This document shows, in pieces, positions 43,486 to 51,748 of a DNA stretch of 64,000 nucleotides. Location: the NCBI RefSeq assembly GCF_025165795.1, contig NZ_JAJAGO010000008.1, positions 124,001 to 188,000 on the forward strand, written 5' to 3'. The stretch's first letter is position 1, and every line of letters begins with the position of its first letter. Position numbers and translations under genes: made by a program. The notes below the pieces were generated by a model that ran no database searches, had not been told where the DNA came from, and saw nothing but the letters and a program-made list of their open reading frames with translations. Origin of the DNA: Streptomyces gossypii (GTDB taxonomy: Bacteria > Actinomycetota > Actinomycetes > Streptomycetales > Streptomycetaceae).

Positions 43486-44199
43486 ATGGACAACGCGAGC
43501 ATCACCGACCTGTGGGACCGGATATTCGGTGCCCAGCCCGAGCCCGATTCGTGGCTGGTCCTCGCCACCGGTCTCGTCGCCCTCGCCGTGATCGTGCCGC
43601 ACGGCCCGTGGCGGCTGGCGCGGAATGCCGTGACCATCGCCCACGAGGGCGGGCACGGGCTGGTCGCACTGCTGACCGGCCGCCGGCTCGACGGCATCCG
43701 GCTGCACTCGGACACCTCCGGACTGACCGTCTCGCGCGGCAAGCCGCACGGCATCGGCATGGTGCTGACGGCCGCCGCCGGATACACCGCGCCGTCCCTC
43801 CTCGGCCTCGGCGGCGCCTGGCTGCTCGCCGCGGACCACATAACGGCCCTGCTGTGGGGTGCCACCGCGCTGCTGCTGGCGATGCTCGTCATGATCCGCA
43901 ACGCGTACGGCGTGCTGACGGTCGTCGTCACGGGCGGCGCCTTCCTGCTGGTGTCCTGGCTGACGGACGCGGAGGTGCAGGCGGCGTTCGCCTATGTGGC
44001 GGTGTGGTTCCTGCTGTTGGGCGGCGTACGGCCGGTGTTCGAGCTGCAGGGCAAGCGCAGGCGCGGCGGCGCCCCCGACTCGGACGCAGACCAGCTGGCC
44101 CGGCTGACCCGGGTACCGGCCGTGATGTGGCTGGTGCTCTTCCACGCCGTATCGCTCTGCTCGCTCATCGGCGGCGGAAGCTGGCTACTGGACCGGTGA
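43486..44199 (+). CDS. M50-like integral membrane metallopeptidase
   Basis: The ATG at 43486, with GGGGAG upstream, gives 237 residues with about six membrane helices. HEGGH (IAHEGGHGLVALLTG) is the HExxH-type zinc motif. No PDZ domain is seen. It probably cleaves a membrane protein, as with other M50B peptidases; the substrate is unknown. It is divergent from the SRAP gene and lies 82 bp before aroA. Confidence 0.85.
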   Translation: MDNASITDLWDRIFGAQPEPDSWLVLATGLVALAVIVPHGPWRLARNAVTIAHEGGHGLVALLTGRRLDGIRLHSDTSGLTVSRGKPHGIGMVLTAAAGYTAPSLLGLGGAWLLAADHITALLWGATALLLAMLVMIRNAYGVLTVVVTGGAFLLVSWLTDAEVQAAFAYVAVWFLLLGGVRPVFELQGKRRRGGAPDSDADQLARLTRVPAVMWLVLFHAVSLCSLIGGGSWLLDR

Positions 44200-44281
44200 C
44201 CGGCCGGGCGGAAGCAGGCAGGGCCGGAACAGGCAGGAGCGTGACCCGGGCGGGCGCGGTTTCCGCACTAAAGTGGAGCGC

Positions 44282-45697
44282 ATGACCGAACACACCGGAC
44301 ACGCCGTCACGGACCCACTCCACTGGCCCGCGCCGCTCTCCCCCGACCCTGTCGACGCGACTGTCGCCGTGCCCGGATCCAAGTCGGTCACCAATCGCGC
44401 GCTCGTCCTCGCCGCCCTCTCCTCCGAGCCCGGCTGGATCCGCCGCCCGCTGCGCTCCCGCGACACGCTGCTGATGGCCGGCGCACTGCGCGCGCTGGGC
44501 GTGCGGATCGAGGAGACGGTGCCCTCCAGCACCACCGCGACCGGCGCCGACGGCCCCACCGCCGTGGACGGCGGCACCAAGGCGGCCGGCACCGGCGAGG
44601 CGTGGCGCGTCATCCCCACCGGACTGCACGGCCCGGCGACCGTGGAGGTCGGCAACGCCGGGACGGTCATGCGCTTCCTCCCGCCGGTCGCCGCCCTGGC
44701 CGATGGACCGGTCCGTTTCGAGGGTGACCCCCGCGCGTACGAACGCCCGCTGCACGGCGTCATCGACGGGCTGCGCACACTCGGCGCCCGTATCGACGAC
44801 GAGGGGCGCGGCGCGCTGCCGATGACGGTGCACGGCTCCGGCTCGCTCACGGGCGGCCCGGTGGAGATCGACGCCTCCTCCTCCAGCCAGTTCGTCAGCG
44901 CCCTGCTGCTGTCCGGACCACGGTTCAACCAGGGTGTCGACGTACGGCACAACGGCGGCCCGCTGCCGTCCATGCCACACATCCGGATGACCATCGACAT
45001 GCTCCGCGCCGCCGGCGCACAGGTGGACGCCCCCGAGGACGGCGGCGAACCCAACCTCTGGCGGGTCACCTCCGGCGCGCTGCTCGGCCGCGATCTGGTC
45101 GTCGAGCCGGACCTCTCCAACGCACAGCCCTTCCTGGCCGCCGCCCTGATCACCGGCGGCCGGATCACCATCCCCGACTGGCCGGAGCACACCACCCAGC
45201 CGGGTGACGCGCTGCGCGACATCTTCACCGCCATGGGTGGCAGCTGCGTACGGGACGAGCGCGGCCTCACCCTCACCGGCAGCGGCCGTGTGCACGGCAT
45301 CGACGTGGACTTGAGCGAGGTCGGCGAACTGACGCCGGGTATCGCGGCCGTCGCGGCGCTCGCCGACTCGGAGTCGGTACTGCGCGGTGTCGGGCATCTG
45401 CGGCTGCACGAGACGGACCGCCTCGCGGCGCTCACCGCGGAGCTCAACGGCCTCGGCGGCGACGTCACCGAGACCGAGGACGGCCTCCGCATCCGGCCGC
45501 GTCCGCTGCACGGCGGGGTCTTCCACACCTACGACGACCACCGGCTGGCCACCGCGGGCGCGCTGCTCGGCCTGGTCGTCAAGGGGGTCGAGGTCGAGAA
45601 CATCGCCACCACGGGCAAGACGCTGCCCGACTTCCCCGAGCTGTGGCACGGGATGCTCGGCGAGGGCCCGCCCGGCACTCCCGGAGCGAGAGCTTAG
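44282..45697 (+). CDS. aroA: 3-phosphoshikimate 1-carboxyvinyltransferase (EPSP synthase)
   Basis: The ATG at 44282 (with GGAG four bases upstream) gives 471 residues. Key motifs are VPGSKSVTNRALVLAAL near the start, GNAGTVMRFLPPVAAL and the later SSSSQFVSALLLSGPRF. EVGELTPGIAAVAALADSES and THDDH-like HTYDDHRLATAGALLGL close the domain. It makes EPSP from shikimate-3-phosphate and PEP in aromatic amino acid synthesis. An inserted Thr/Ala/Gly loop (VPSSTTATGADGPTAVDGGTKAAG, residues about 78-101) is longer than in E. coli. Confidence 0.95.
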   Translation: MTEHTGHAVTDPLHWPAPLSPDPVDATVAVPGSKSVTNRALVLAALSSEPGWIRRPLRSRDTLLMAGALRALGVRIEETVPSSTTATGADGPTAVDGGTKAAGTGEAWRVIPTGLHGPATVEVGNAGTVMRFLPPVAALADGPVRFEGDPRAYERPLHGVIDGLRTLGARIDDEGRGALPMTVHGSGSLTGGPVEIDASSSSQFVSALLLSGPRFNQGVDVRHNGGPLPSMPHIRMTIDMLRAAGAQVDAPEDGGEPNLWRVTSGALLGRDLVVEPDLSNAQPFLAAALITGGRITIPDWPEHTTQPGDALRDIFTAMGGSCVRDERGLTLTGSGRVHGIDVDLSEVGELTPGIAAVAALADSESVLRGVGHLRLHETDRLAALTAELNGLGGDVTETEDGLRIRPRPLHGGVFHTYDDHRLATAGALLGLVVKGVEVENIATTGKTLPDFPELWHGMLGEGPPGTPGARA

Positions 45698-45713
45698 AGG
45701 GTCCGGGCTCGCG

Positions 45714-46721
45714 ATGCGCCGCTACGGCAAGCACACCGACGAGGACGACATCCGGATCCGCCCCGGGCGCCGCGGCACCCGCCCGCGCACCCATATCCGG
45801 CCGAAACACGAGGACGCGGCGGAGGGCTTCGTGGTCACCGTCGACCGCGGGCGCCTCACCTGCCTGGTGGACGGCCGGACGGTGACGGCCATGCGGGCGC
45901 GCGAACTGGGCCGCAAGAGCGTGGTGGTGGGCGACCGGGTCGGTGTGGTGGGCGACCTGTCCGGCGCGAAGGACACCCTGGCGCGGATCGTGCGGGTGGA
46001 GAAGCGGGCCTCGGTGCTGCGCCGTACGGCGGACGACGACGATCCGTACGAGCGGGTCGTCGTCGCGAACGCCGACCAGCTCGCCGTCGTCACGGCACTG
46101 GCCGACCCGGAGCCGCGCCCCCGGCTCATCGACCGCTGCCTGGTCGCGGCCTTCGACGCCGGGCTCACCCCGCTGCTCGTCCTGACCAAGTCCGACCTCG
46201 CCCCGGCGGCCCCGCTGCTGGAGGCGTACGCGCATGTGGGCGTACGCCATGTGGTGACCAGTCAGCAGGAGCTGGCGGCCGGTGAGACGGCGGAGCGGGT
46301 ACGCGAATTCCTGTACGGCCAGAGCACGGTGTTCGTGGGCCACAGCGGAGTCGGCAAGACCACCCTGGTCAACGCCCTCGTCCCGGAGCACCAGCGGGCC
46401 ACCGGTGTGGTCAACGCGGTCACCGGCCGGGGACGTCACACGACGACCTCGGCGCTCGCGCTGCCGCTGTCCGACGGGGTCGGCTGGGTGATCGACACCC
46501 CCGGGGTGCGGTCCTTCGGGCTGCACCATGTCGACCCCTCACGCGTCATCAACGCTTTCCCCGACCTGGAGCCGGGCACGGCGGAGTGCCCCCGCTCCTG
46601 CACCCATGACGAGCCGGACTGCGCGCTCGACGCCTGGGTCGCGGCGGGGCACGCCGAGCCCGCCCGGCTCTATTCGCTGCGACGCCTACTGGCGACGCGC
46701 GAGCGGCGGGAAGGAGACTGA
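45714..46721 (+). CDS. rsgA: Ribosome small-subunit-dependent GTPase RsgA
   Basis: The ATG at 45714 gives 335 residues. An OB-fold start (GFVVTVDRGRLTCLVDGRTVTAMRARELG) is followed by a circularly permuted GTPase: G4 LVLTKSDL comes before G1 GHSGVGKTTLV, then G3 DTPGVRSFG. A zinc knuckle (CPRSCTHDEPDC) ends it. RsgA helps late 30S maturation. It lies 16 bp after aroA. Confidence 0.95.
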   Translation: MRRYGKHTDEDDIRIRPGRRGTRPRTHIRPKHEDAAEGFVVTVDRGRLTCLVDGRTVTAMRARELGRKSVVVGDRVGVVGDLSGAKDTLARIVRVEKRASVLRRTADDDDPYERVVVANADQLAVVTALADPEPRPRLIDRCLVAAFDAGLTPLLVLTKSDLAPAAPLLEAYAHVGVRHVVTSQQELAAGETAERVREFLYGQSTVFVGHSGVGKTTLVNALVPEHQRATGVVNAVTGRGRHTTTSALALPLSDGVGWVIDTPGVRSFGLHHVDPSRVINAFPDLEPGTAECPRSCTHDEPDCALDAWVAAGHAEPARLYSLRRLLATRERREGD

Positions 46722-46795
46722 TCCCGTTCAGGTAGTCGGGTGGGCATACTGCACGCCCGAATCCCGCTCAACCGTTCAATCGGAGGCAGAAGAGC

Positions 46796-47119
46796 ATGGC
46801 ATGGCTGCTGGTCGTGGTCGCGGGGATCCTCGAAACGGGCTTCGCCGTCTGCCTCAAGCTCTCGCACGGCTTCACCCGGCTCTGGCCGACCGTCGCGTTC
46901 TGCGCCTTCGCGCTGGGCAGCTTCGGCCTGCTGACGCTCGCTCTGAAGCGGCTCGACGTGGGGCCCGCCTACGCGGTGTGGACGGGAATCGGTGCGGCGG
47001 GCACCGCCATCTACGGGATGGTCTTCCTGGACGACGTGGTCTCCGTGCTCAAGCTGGTCTCGATCAGCCTGGTGATCGTTGGCGTGATCGGGCTCCAGCT
47101 CTCGGGTGGGGCGCACTGA
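46796..47119 (+). CDS. SMR-family small multidrug/guanidinium exporter (SugE-like)
   Basis: The ATG at 46796, with GGAGGCAGAAG upstream, gives 107 residues with four helices. The essential Glu is in GILETGFAVCLKLSHGFTRLW (residue 13). GPAYAVWTGIGAAGTAIYGMVFLDD is the family signature. The sequence is closer to SugE/Gdx guanidinium exporters than to EmrE. No ykkC riboswitch was recognised in the 74 bp upstream gap. The TetR gene nearby is convergent. Confidence 0.9.
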   Translation: MAWLLVVVAGILETGFAVCLKLSHGFTRLWPTVAFCAFALGSFGLLTLALKRLDVGPAYAVWTGIGAAGTAIYGMVFLDDVVSVLKLVSISLVIVGVIGLQLSGGAH

Positions 47120-47216
47120 GGCTCGACGGGGCGCACTGCGCATCCGGACGCCGCCCGCGCGCGGGGTCGGCACCGCTCCGGCAGCCGTGATCCGGGGTGT
47201 CAGATGAGCAGGGGTC

Positions 47217-47810
47217 TCAGGTGAGCAGTGCCCGTACGACCTCGCCGATCCGTCTGCCCGCCTCCTCGTCCAGCCCCTCGCACGGCGCCTTGACCGGCGC
47301 CACCAAGTAGGAGAGCGCCAGCCGCAGGCCCACCTCGCAGGCCCGGCGCAGCGTCTCCGGGTCCGGTGCCATGCCCCCCGGGGTGCCGCCCGCCACCCCG
47401 GACACCATGCGGTCGCGCAGCTCGGCGGCGAGTTCGGCCGGTGCGGCGGGCCGGTCGTGCGCGGCCAGTGGCATCCGGGTGCCCCAGCAGCCCGTGAGGG
47501 CGGCCCGGACGATCGGCTCGCCCGGTGCGGTGCGCAGCATCCAGGCAGCCGCCGCCGCGCAGCTCGCCGCTGGGTCGCCCCCCTTGCGTGCCGTCTGGGA
47601 GGCGACCGCGATCGCGGTGTCGAGGAAGTCCGCCACACGCTTGCTGACCAGCGCGGTGCCGAGTCCCTCCTTGCTCCCGAACTCGTTGTAGAGGGTCTGC
47701 CGGGAGACGCCCGCCCTGACGGCGATCTCGACCATACGGACCCCCGTCCAGGGGCGTTCCGCCACGGCGGCGTGCGCGGCCTCGAGCAAGGTCTCTCGTG
47801 CAGTCGGCAT
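47217..47810 (-). CDS. TetR-family transcriptional regulator
   Basis: The ATG at 47810, with GGGAGG upstream, gives 197 residues. The helix-turn-helix is VRMVEIAVRAGVSRQTLYNEFGSKEGL. The C-terminal ligand domain is Ala-rich and not assigned. It is convergent with the SMR exporter and divergent from hisN. Control of the exporter is plausible but not shown. Confidence 0.9.
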   Translation of the reverse strand: MPTARETLLEAAHAAVAERPWTGVRMVEIAVRAGVSRQTLYNEFGSKEGLGTALVSKRVADFLDTAIAVASQTARKGGDPAASCAAAAAWMLRTAPGEPIVRAALTGCWGTRMPLAAHDRPAAPAELAAELRDRMVSGVAGGTPGGMAPDPETLRRACEVGLRLALSYLVAPVKAPCEGLDEEAGRRIGEVVRALLT

Positions 47811-47971
47811 GCATGCCTCCCGAAGGCCCGACCCGAAGGCCCGACAGCTGGCGTGCCGGACAGAATTGACGCGGAGCCAGAAGGTGTCAAGAGAACCGGC
47901 ACACCGATGCGGCACGAGGTTGCCGGTGTGGCCGTGTGGTCGGGGGCTGGGCCGGTAGATACTGTTCGGTC

Positions 47972-48766
47972 ATGCCCGACTACCACGATGATCTGCGTTT
48001 CGCCCATGTGCTGGCGGACTCCGCCGACGCCACGACCATGGAGCGGTTCAAGGCGCTCGATCTGAGGGTCGAGACCAAACCGGACATGACGCCCGTCAGT
48101 GACGCCGACAAGGCGGCCGAGGAACTGATCCGGACTTCACTCCAGCGGGCGCGGCCCCGGGACGCGGTGCTCGGGGAGGAGTTCGGCACCGAGGGGCACG
48201 GCCCGCGCCGCTGGGTCATCGACCCGATCGACGGCACCAAGAACTTCGTGCGCGGGGTGCCCGTCTGGGCGACTCTGATCGCCCTCACGGAGCTCGTCGA
48301 CGGCCAGGACCATCCGGTGGTCGGCCTGGTGTCCGCCCCGGCGCTGAACCGGCGCTGGTGGGCGGTGCGGGGCGGCGGGGCCTACACGGGGCGCAGCCTG
48401 TCCCAGGCGTCCCGCCTCAAGGTCTCCCAGGTCTCCCAGGTGCGGGACGCGTCGTTCGGGTACTCCTCGCTGTCGGGCTGGTCCGACCGCGGGATGCTGG
48501 ACGGCTTCCTCGATCTGTCCCGCGACTGCTGGCGCACCCGTGGATACGGCGACTTCTGGCCGTACATGATGGTCGCCGAGGGCTCGGTGGACATGTGTGC
48601 GGAACCAGAGCTGTCGCTGTGGGACATGGCGGCGAGCGCGGTCATCGTCGAGGAGGCGGGCGGCCGCTTCACCGGCCTGGACGGGCGCCCCGGTCCGCAC
48701 AGCGGCAACGCCGCCGCGTCCAACGCCCTGCTCCACGACGAGCTGTTGAGGTATCTGAACGCCTGA
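47972..48766 (+). CDS. hisN: Histidinol-phosphatase, inositol monophosphatase family
   Basis: The ATG at 47972 gives 264 residues. The metal sites are VLGEEFGTEG, WVIDPIDGTKNFVRGVPVWATLI and LWDMAASAVIVEEAGG; these are the Li-sensitive phosphatase motifs. The family contains the actinobacterial HisN histidinol-phosphate phosphatase and inositol phosphatases; the S. coelicolor equivalent is hisN. A TAGATACT element near the ATG suggests a leaderless transcript. Confidence 0.88.
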   Translation: MPDYHDDLRFAHVLADSADATTMERFKALDLRVETKPDMTPVSDADKAAEELIRTSLQRARPRDAVLGEEFGTEGHGPRRWVIDPIDGTKNFVRGVPVWATLIALTELVDGQDHPVVGLVSAPALNRRWWAVRGGGAYTGRSLSQASRLKVSQVSQVRDASFGYSSLSGWSDRGMLDGFLDLSRDCWRTRGYGDFWPYMMVAEGSVDMCAEPELSLWDMAASAVIVEEAGGRFTGLDGRPGPHSGNAAASNALLHDELLRYLNA

Positions 48767-48853
48767 CGCCCTTGCCGTCCGCCGGTCGACGTGTGAGCAT
48801 GAAGCTCCGAGCGCTTGTGACTTTGTGAATTCCTTCCCGAGAGGGGCCGCTCC

Positions 48854-49321
48854 ATGCCCACGCTCGTAGCGGATGCCATGAGCACCCTGGTCCTCACCAT
48901 CGGGCCCACCCACACGCTGCGGCAGGCCGCCGCGCTGATGTCGGCCCGCAGAGTGGGCGCCGCCGTCGTTCTCGACCCCGACGACAGCGGCGTGGGCATC
49001 CTCACCGAACGCGACGTGCTCAACGCGGTCGGCGCCGGGCTCGACCCGGACCGGGAGACGGCACAGGCGCACACCACCACCGACATCGTCTTCGCCAGCC
49101 CCGAGTGGACGCTGTCCGAAGCGGCTCGCGCCATGGCCCACGGTGGCTTCCGGCACCTGATCGTGCTGGACCAGCGGGAGCCGGTGGGCGTGATGTCGGT
49201 GCGGGACATCGTCCGGTGCTGGTCGGGCATCCCCGACCAGCACGACGAGCGGCGCGGTGACCGGCACGGTGACCGGCACGCCGAGAGTTCCGCCGGCGCC
49301 TCTGCCGCCCAGAGCGATTGA
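48854..49321 (+). CDS. Two-CBS-domain protein
   Basis: The ATG at 48854, with GAGAGGGG upstream, gives 155 residues. Two CBS motifs can be seen (residues 1-60 and 74-125) with ILTERDVLNAVGAG and VMSVRDIVRCW as the usual terminal motifs. The last 30 residues are His/Arg/Asp repeats (DERRGDRHGDRHAESS). Such small proteins bind adenine nucleotides; a partner is not evident. Confidence 0.9.
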   Translation: MPTLVADAMSTLVLTIGPTHTLRQAAALMSARRVGAAVVLDPDDSGVGILTERDVLNAVGAGLDPDRETAQAHTTTDIVFASPEWTLSEAARAMAHGGFRHLIVLDQREPVGVMSVRDIVRCWSGIPDQHDERRGDRHGDRHAESSAGASAAQSD

Positions 49322-49358
49322 GGCTCCCACTCTCGTGCACAGGCCGTGTACGCACGCA

Positions 49359-49397
49359 CCGGAGGGACCGGAGCCCCATGGCGTCCGGTCCCTCCGG
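49359..49397. terminator. Bidirectional terminator between CBS and catalase genes
   Basis: A 12-bp perfect stem (GGAGGGACCGGA / TCCGGTCCCTCC, 49361-49372 and 49384-49395), extended by CC/GG, separates the convergent genes. Confidence 0.85.
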
Positions 49398-49417
49398 CTG
49401 GTTACGGCAAGCGGGCG

Positions 49418-50884
49418 TCAGCCACGCAGGGCCTCCACCGCGGCCTCCAGCCGCTTACCGTAGTCCGCGTCCGCCTTGCGGAAGTTCTCGATGGCCCGCC
49501 GCAGGATGTCGTCACGCGTGACACCCGCGAGCGCACCCGCGAGGTTGCTGATCAGACGCGCCTGCTCCGACTCCGACATCAGCCGGTAGAGGTTGCCGGC
49601 CTGCACGAAGTCGTTGTCCTCGGCGTGCGAGGGGGCAACCGACTCGGTGGTCGCACCGGAGACGGCGACGTCTGCCCACAGCGGCTTGTCGGTCTGCGCC
49701 GGACCGCCGAAGCTGTTCGGCTCGTAGTTCTTCGCGCCGCCGTGGCGGCCGTCGTACATCTGGCCGTCGCGCCCGTGGGTGCGCGCCTCGGCGGCGTGCG
49801 GACGGTTCACCGGCAGGTGGTCGGCGTTGATGCCGACGCGGTAGCGGTGGGCGTCGCCGTAGCCGAAGAGACGGCCCTGGAGCATCTTGTCCGGCGACGG
49901 GCCGATGCCCGGCACGAAGTGCGCCGGGGAGAAGACCGACTGCTCGACCTCCGCGAAGATGTTCTCCGGGTTGCGGTTGAGCTCCATCTTGCCGATGGGG
50001 ATCAGCGGGTAGTCCGCGTGCGGCCAGACCTTCGTCAGGTCGAACGGGTTGAAGCGGTAGTCCGCCGCTTCCGACGCCGGCATGACCTGCACGTAGACGG
50101 TCCAGTTCGGGAAGTCGCCGGTCTCGATGGACTCCCGCAGGTCGCGCTGGTGGCTGTCCGGGTCCTGGCCCGCCAGCACCGCGGCCTCTTCCTCGGTCAG
50201 GTTCTTGATGCCCTGGTCGGTCTTGAAGTGGTACTTGACCCAGAAGATCTCGCCATCGGCGTTCGTCCACTGGAAGGTGTGCGAGCCGAAGCCGTGCATG
50301 TGGCGGTACGAGGCGGGGATGCCCCGGTCACCGAACAGCCAGGTCACCTGGTGCGTCGACTCGGGCGACAGGCCCCAGAAGTCGAAGACGTTGTCCGCCT
50401 CCTGCGAGCCGGTGTACGGGTCGCGCTTCTGGGTGTGGATGAAGTCCGGGAACTTGATGGCGTCCTTGATGAAGAACACCGGCGTGTTGTTCCCGACGAG
50501 GTCGTAGTTGCCCTCTTCGGTGTAGAACTTCAGTGCGAAGCCACGCGGGTCCCGCACCGCGTCCGCGGCACCGAGGTTGCCGGCCACCGTCGAGAAGCGC
50601 GCGAAGACCTCGGTCTCCTTGCCCACCTCGGACAGGAAGGCCGCACGGGTGTATCCCGTCACATCGGCGGTCACGGTGAACTTCCCGTACGCGCCCGCGC
50701 CCCGGGCATGCACGATCCGCTCCGGAATCCGCTCACGGTTGAAGTGCGCCAGCTTTTCGATCAGGAGCTGGTCCTGAAGCAGCACCGGCCCGCCGACACC
50801 TGCGGTCTGACTGTTCTGGTTGTCCGAAACCGGTGCTCCGGACTCCGTCGTAAGCGGTCCGGTGGTCTCGACGTGCGTGCTCAC
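49418..50884 (-). CDS. katA: Monofunctional heme catalase (KatA type)
   Basis: The GTG at 50884, with CAGGAGGCG upstream, gives 488 residues. Catalytic His is in RIVHARGAGAYGKF, Asn in GNYDLVGNNTPVFFIKDAIKFPDFIHTQKR. The proximal Tyr block is LQGRLFGYGDAHRYRVG (RxxxY), and NHYDG-like QMYDGRHGG follows. It removes H2O2 in the cytoplasm. It is divergent from a Fur/PerR-type regulator with a TTGGACATTGTCTAA box between them. Confidence 0.95.
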   Translation of the reverse strand: MSTHVETTGPLTTESGAPVSDNQNSQTAGVGGPVLLQDQLLIEKLAHFNRERIPERIVHARGAGAYGKFTVTADVTGYTRAAFLSEVGKETEVFARFSTVAGNLGAADAVRDPRGFALKFYTEEGNYDLVGNNTPVFFIKDAIKFPDFIHTQKRDPYTGSQEADNVFDFWGLSPESTHQVTWLFGDRGIPASYRHMHGFGSHTFQWTNADGEIFWVKYHFKTDQGIKNLTEEEAAVLAGQDPDSHQRDLRESIETGDFPNWTVYVQVMPASEAADYRFNPFDLTKVWPHADYPLIPIGKMELNRNPENIFAEVEQSVFSPAHFVPGIGPSPDKMLQGRLFGYGDAHRYRVGINADHLPVNRPHAAEARTHGRDGQMYDGRHGGAKNYEPNSFGGPAQTDKPLWADVAVSGATTESVAPSHAEDNDFVQAGNLYRLMSESEQARLISNLAGALAGVTRDDILRRAIENFRKADADYGKRLEAAVEALRG

Positions 50885-50939
50885 TTGCGCCTCCTGCTGC
50901 GTCTGTCGTCCCTTGGCTCTCGCCGGGCCCGATCCTACC

Positions 50940-50954
50940 TTGGACATTGTCTAA
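50940..50954. promoter_or_regulatory. PerR/CatR-type operator between catalase and regulator genes
   Basis: TTGGACATTGTCTAA is a 7-1-7 inverted repeat with one mismatch. It matches the CatR/FurA-like binding motif. It lies about 60 bp upstream of both starts. Confidence 0.8.
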
Positions 50955-51020
50955 GTCAAGAAGCAGCCGAATTCCGTACGGGTTCTGGCCATAGAACTGC
51001 ACGCTGCTAGTCTGGTCGTC

Positions 51021-51461
51021 ATGAGTGACCTGCTGCAACGACTCCGTGATCGCGGCTGGCGGCTCACCGCGCAGCGGCGAGTCGTGGCCGAGGTACTCGA
51101 TGGCGAGCATGTGCACTACACCGCTGACGAGGTCCACGCCCGCGCCACCGCCCGACTGCCGGAGATCGCACGCGCCACCGTATACAACACCTTGAGTGAG
51201 CTGGTCACCATCGGCGAGGTGATCGAGGTGAGCACAGCCGATCGCGCCAAACGGTACGACCCGAACGCCCGGCACCGCCACCAGCACCTGGTCTGCTCAC
51301 GCTGCGGCACGATCCGGGACGTCCACCCCGTGGGCGATCCGCTCGCCGCGCTGCCCGAGGGCGAGCGCTTCGGGTTCAGCATCTCGGACGCGACGGTCAC
51401 CTACCGCGGACTCTGCCCCGACTGCTCCACCGACTGCTCCACCGACTGCTCCACCGACTGA
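51021..51461 (+). CDS. Fur-family repressor (CatR/PerR-like)
   Basis: The ATG at 51021 gives 146 residues. The winged helix (RDRGWRLTAQRRVVAEVLDG, IARATVYNTLSELV) is followed by the metal site HRHQHLVCSRCGTIRDVHPV and a second Cys pair CPDC. The tail CSTDCSTDCSTD is a threefold repeat that adds two cysteines. It is divergent from the catalase gene and probably represses it by peroxide-sensitive metal binding (inference by homology). Confidence 0.92.
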   Translation: MSDLLQRLRDRGWRLTAQRRVVAEVLDGEHVHYTADEVHARATARLPEIARATVYNTLSELVTIGEVIEVSTADRAKRYDPNARHRHQHLVCSRCGTIRDVHPVGDPLAALPEGERFGFSISDATVTYRGLCPDCSTDCSTDCSTD

Positions 51462-51557
51462 GCGGTCCGGGCCCGGATGCGGCGCCCGGATACGCGGGCC
51501 GTTCAATACGCGGGCCGTTCAACCAGTCACCTGTCAGTCCTGGGTCGGCCGCACAGA

Positions 51558-51591
51558 AGAAGGGCCCGGATCCGAAGATCCGGGCCCTTCT
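51558..51591 (-). terminator. UUCG-tetraloop terminator next to tRNA-fMet
   Basis: A perfect 15-bp stem (51558-51572 and 51577-51591) is closed on the minus strand by C(UUCG)G, the extra-stable tetraloop. It lies 6 bp past the tRNA 3' end and could serve the convergent regulator gene as well. Confidence 0.9.
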
Positions 51592-51597
51592 CTAAAG

Positions 51598-51671
51598 TAG
51601 CGGGGACAGGATTTGAACCTGCGACCTCTGGGTTATGAGCCCAGCGAGCTACCGAGCTGCTCCACCCCGCG
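51598..51671 (-). tRNA. Initiator tRNA-fMet (CAT)
   Basis: The 74-base cloverleaf has anticodon CAT in loop CTCATAA. Three features mark the initiator type: no Watson-Crick pair at 1:72 (C-U), three consecutive G:C pairs in the anticodon stem (CTGGG/CCCAG), and an A11:U24 pair in the D stem. The T-loop is TTCAAAT. The CCA end is not encoded. It stands alone between protein genes. Confidence 0.97.
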
Positions 51672-51748
51672 TCGTTGTGTGTCTTTACTCTAACCCCGAC
51701 GCGACGACCAGCGCAAATCCGTCCCCAGAGGCCGCGGCGCGGGACACC

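Noticed and set aside
46722..46795. Guanidine (ykkC-type) riboswitch before the SMR exporter.
   Set aside because: The 74-bp gap is too short and lacks the conserved ACGR-type loops.
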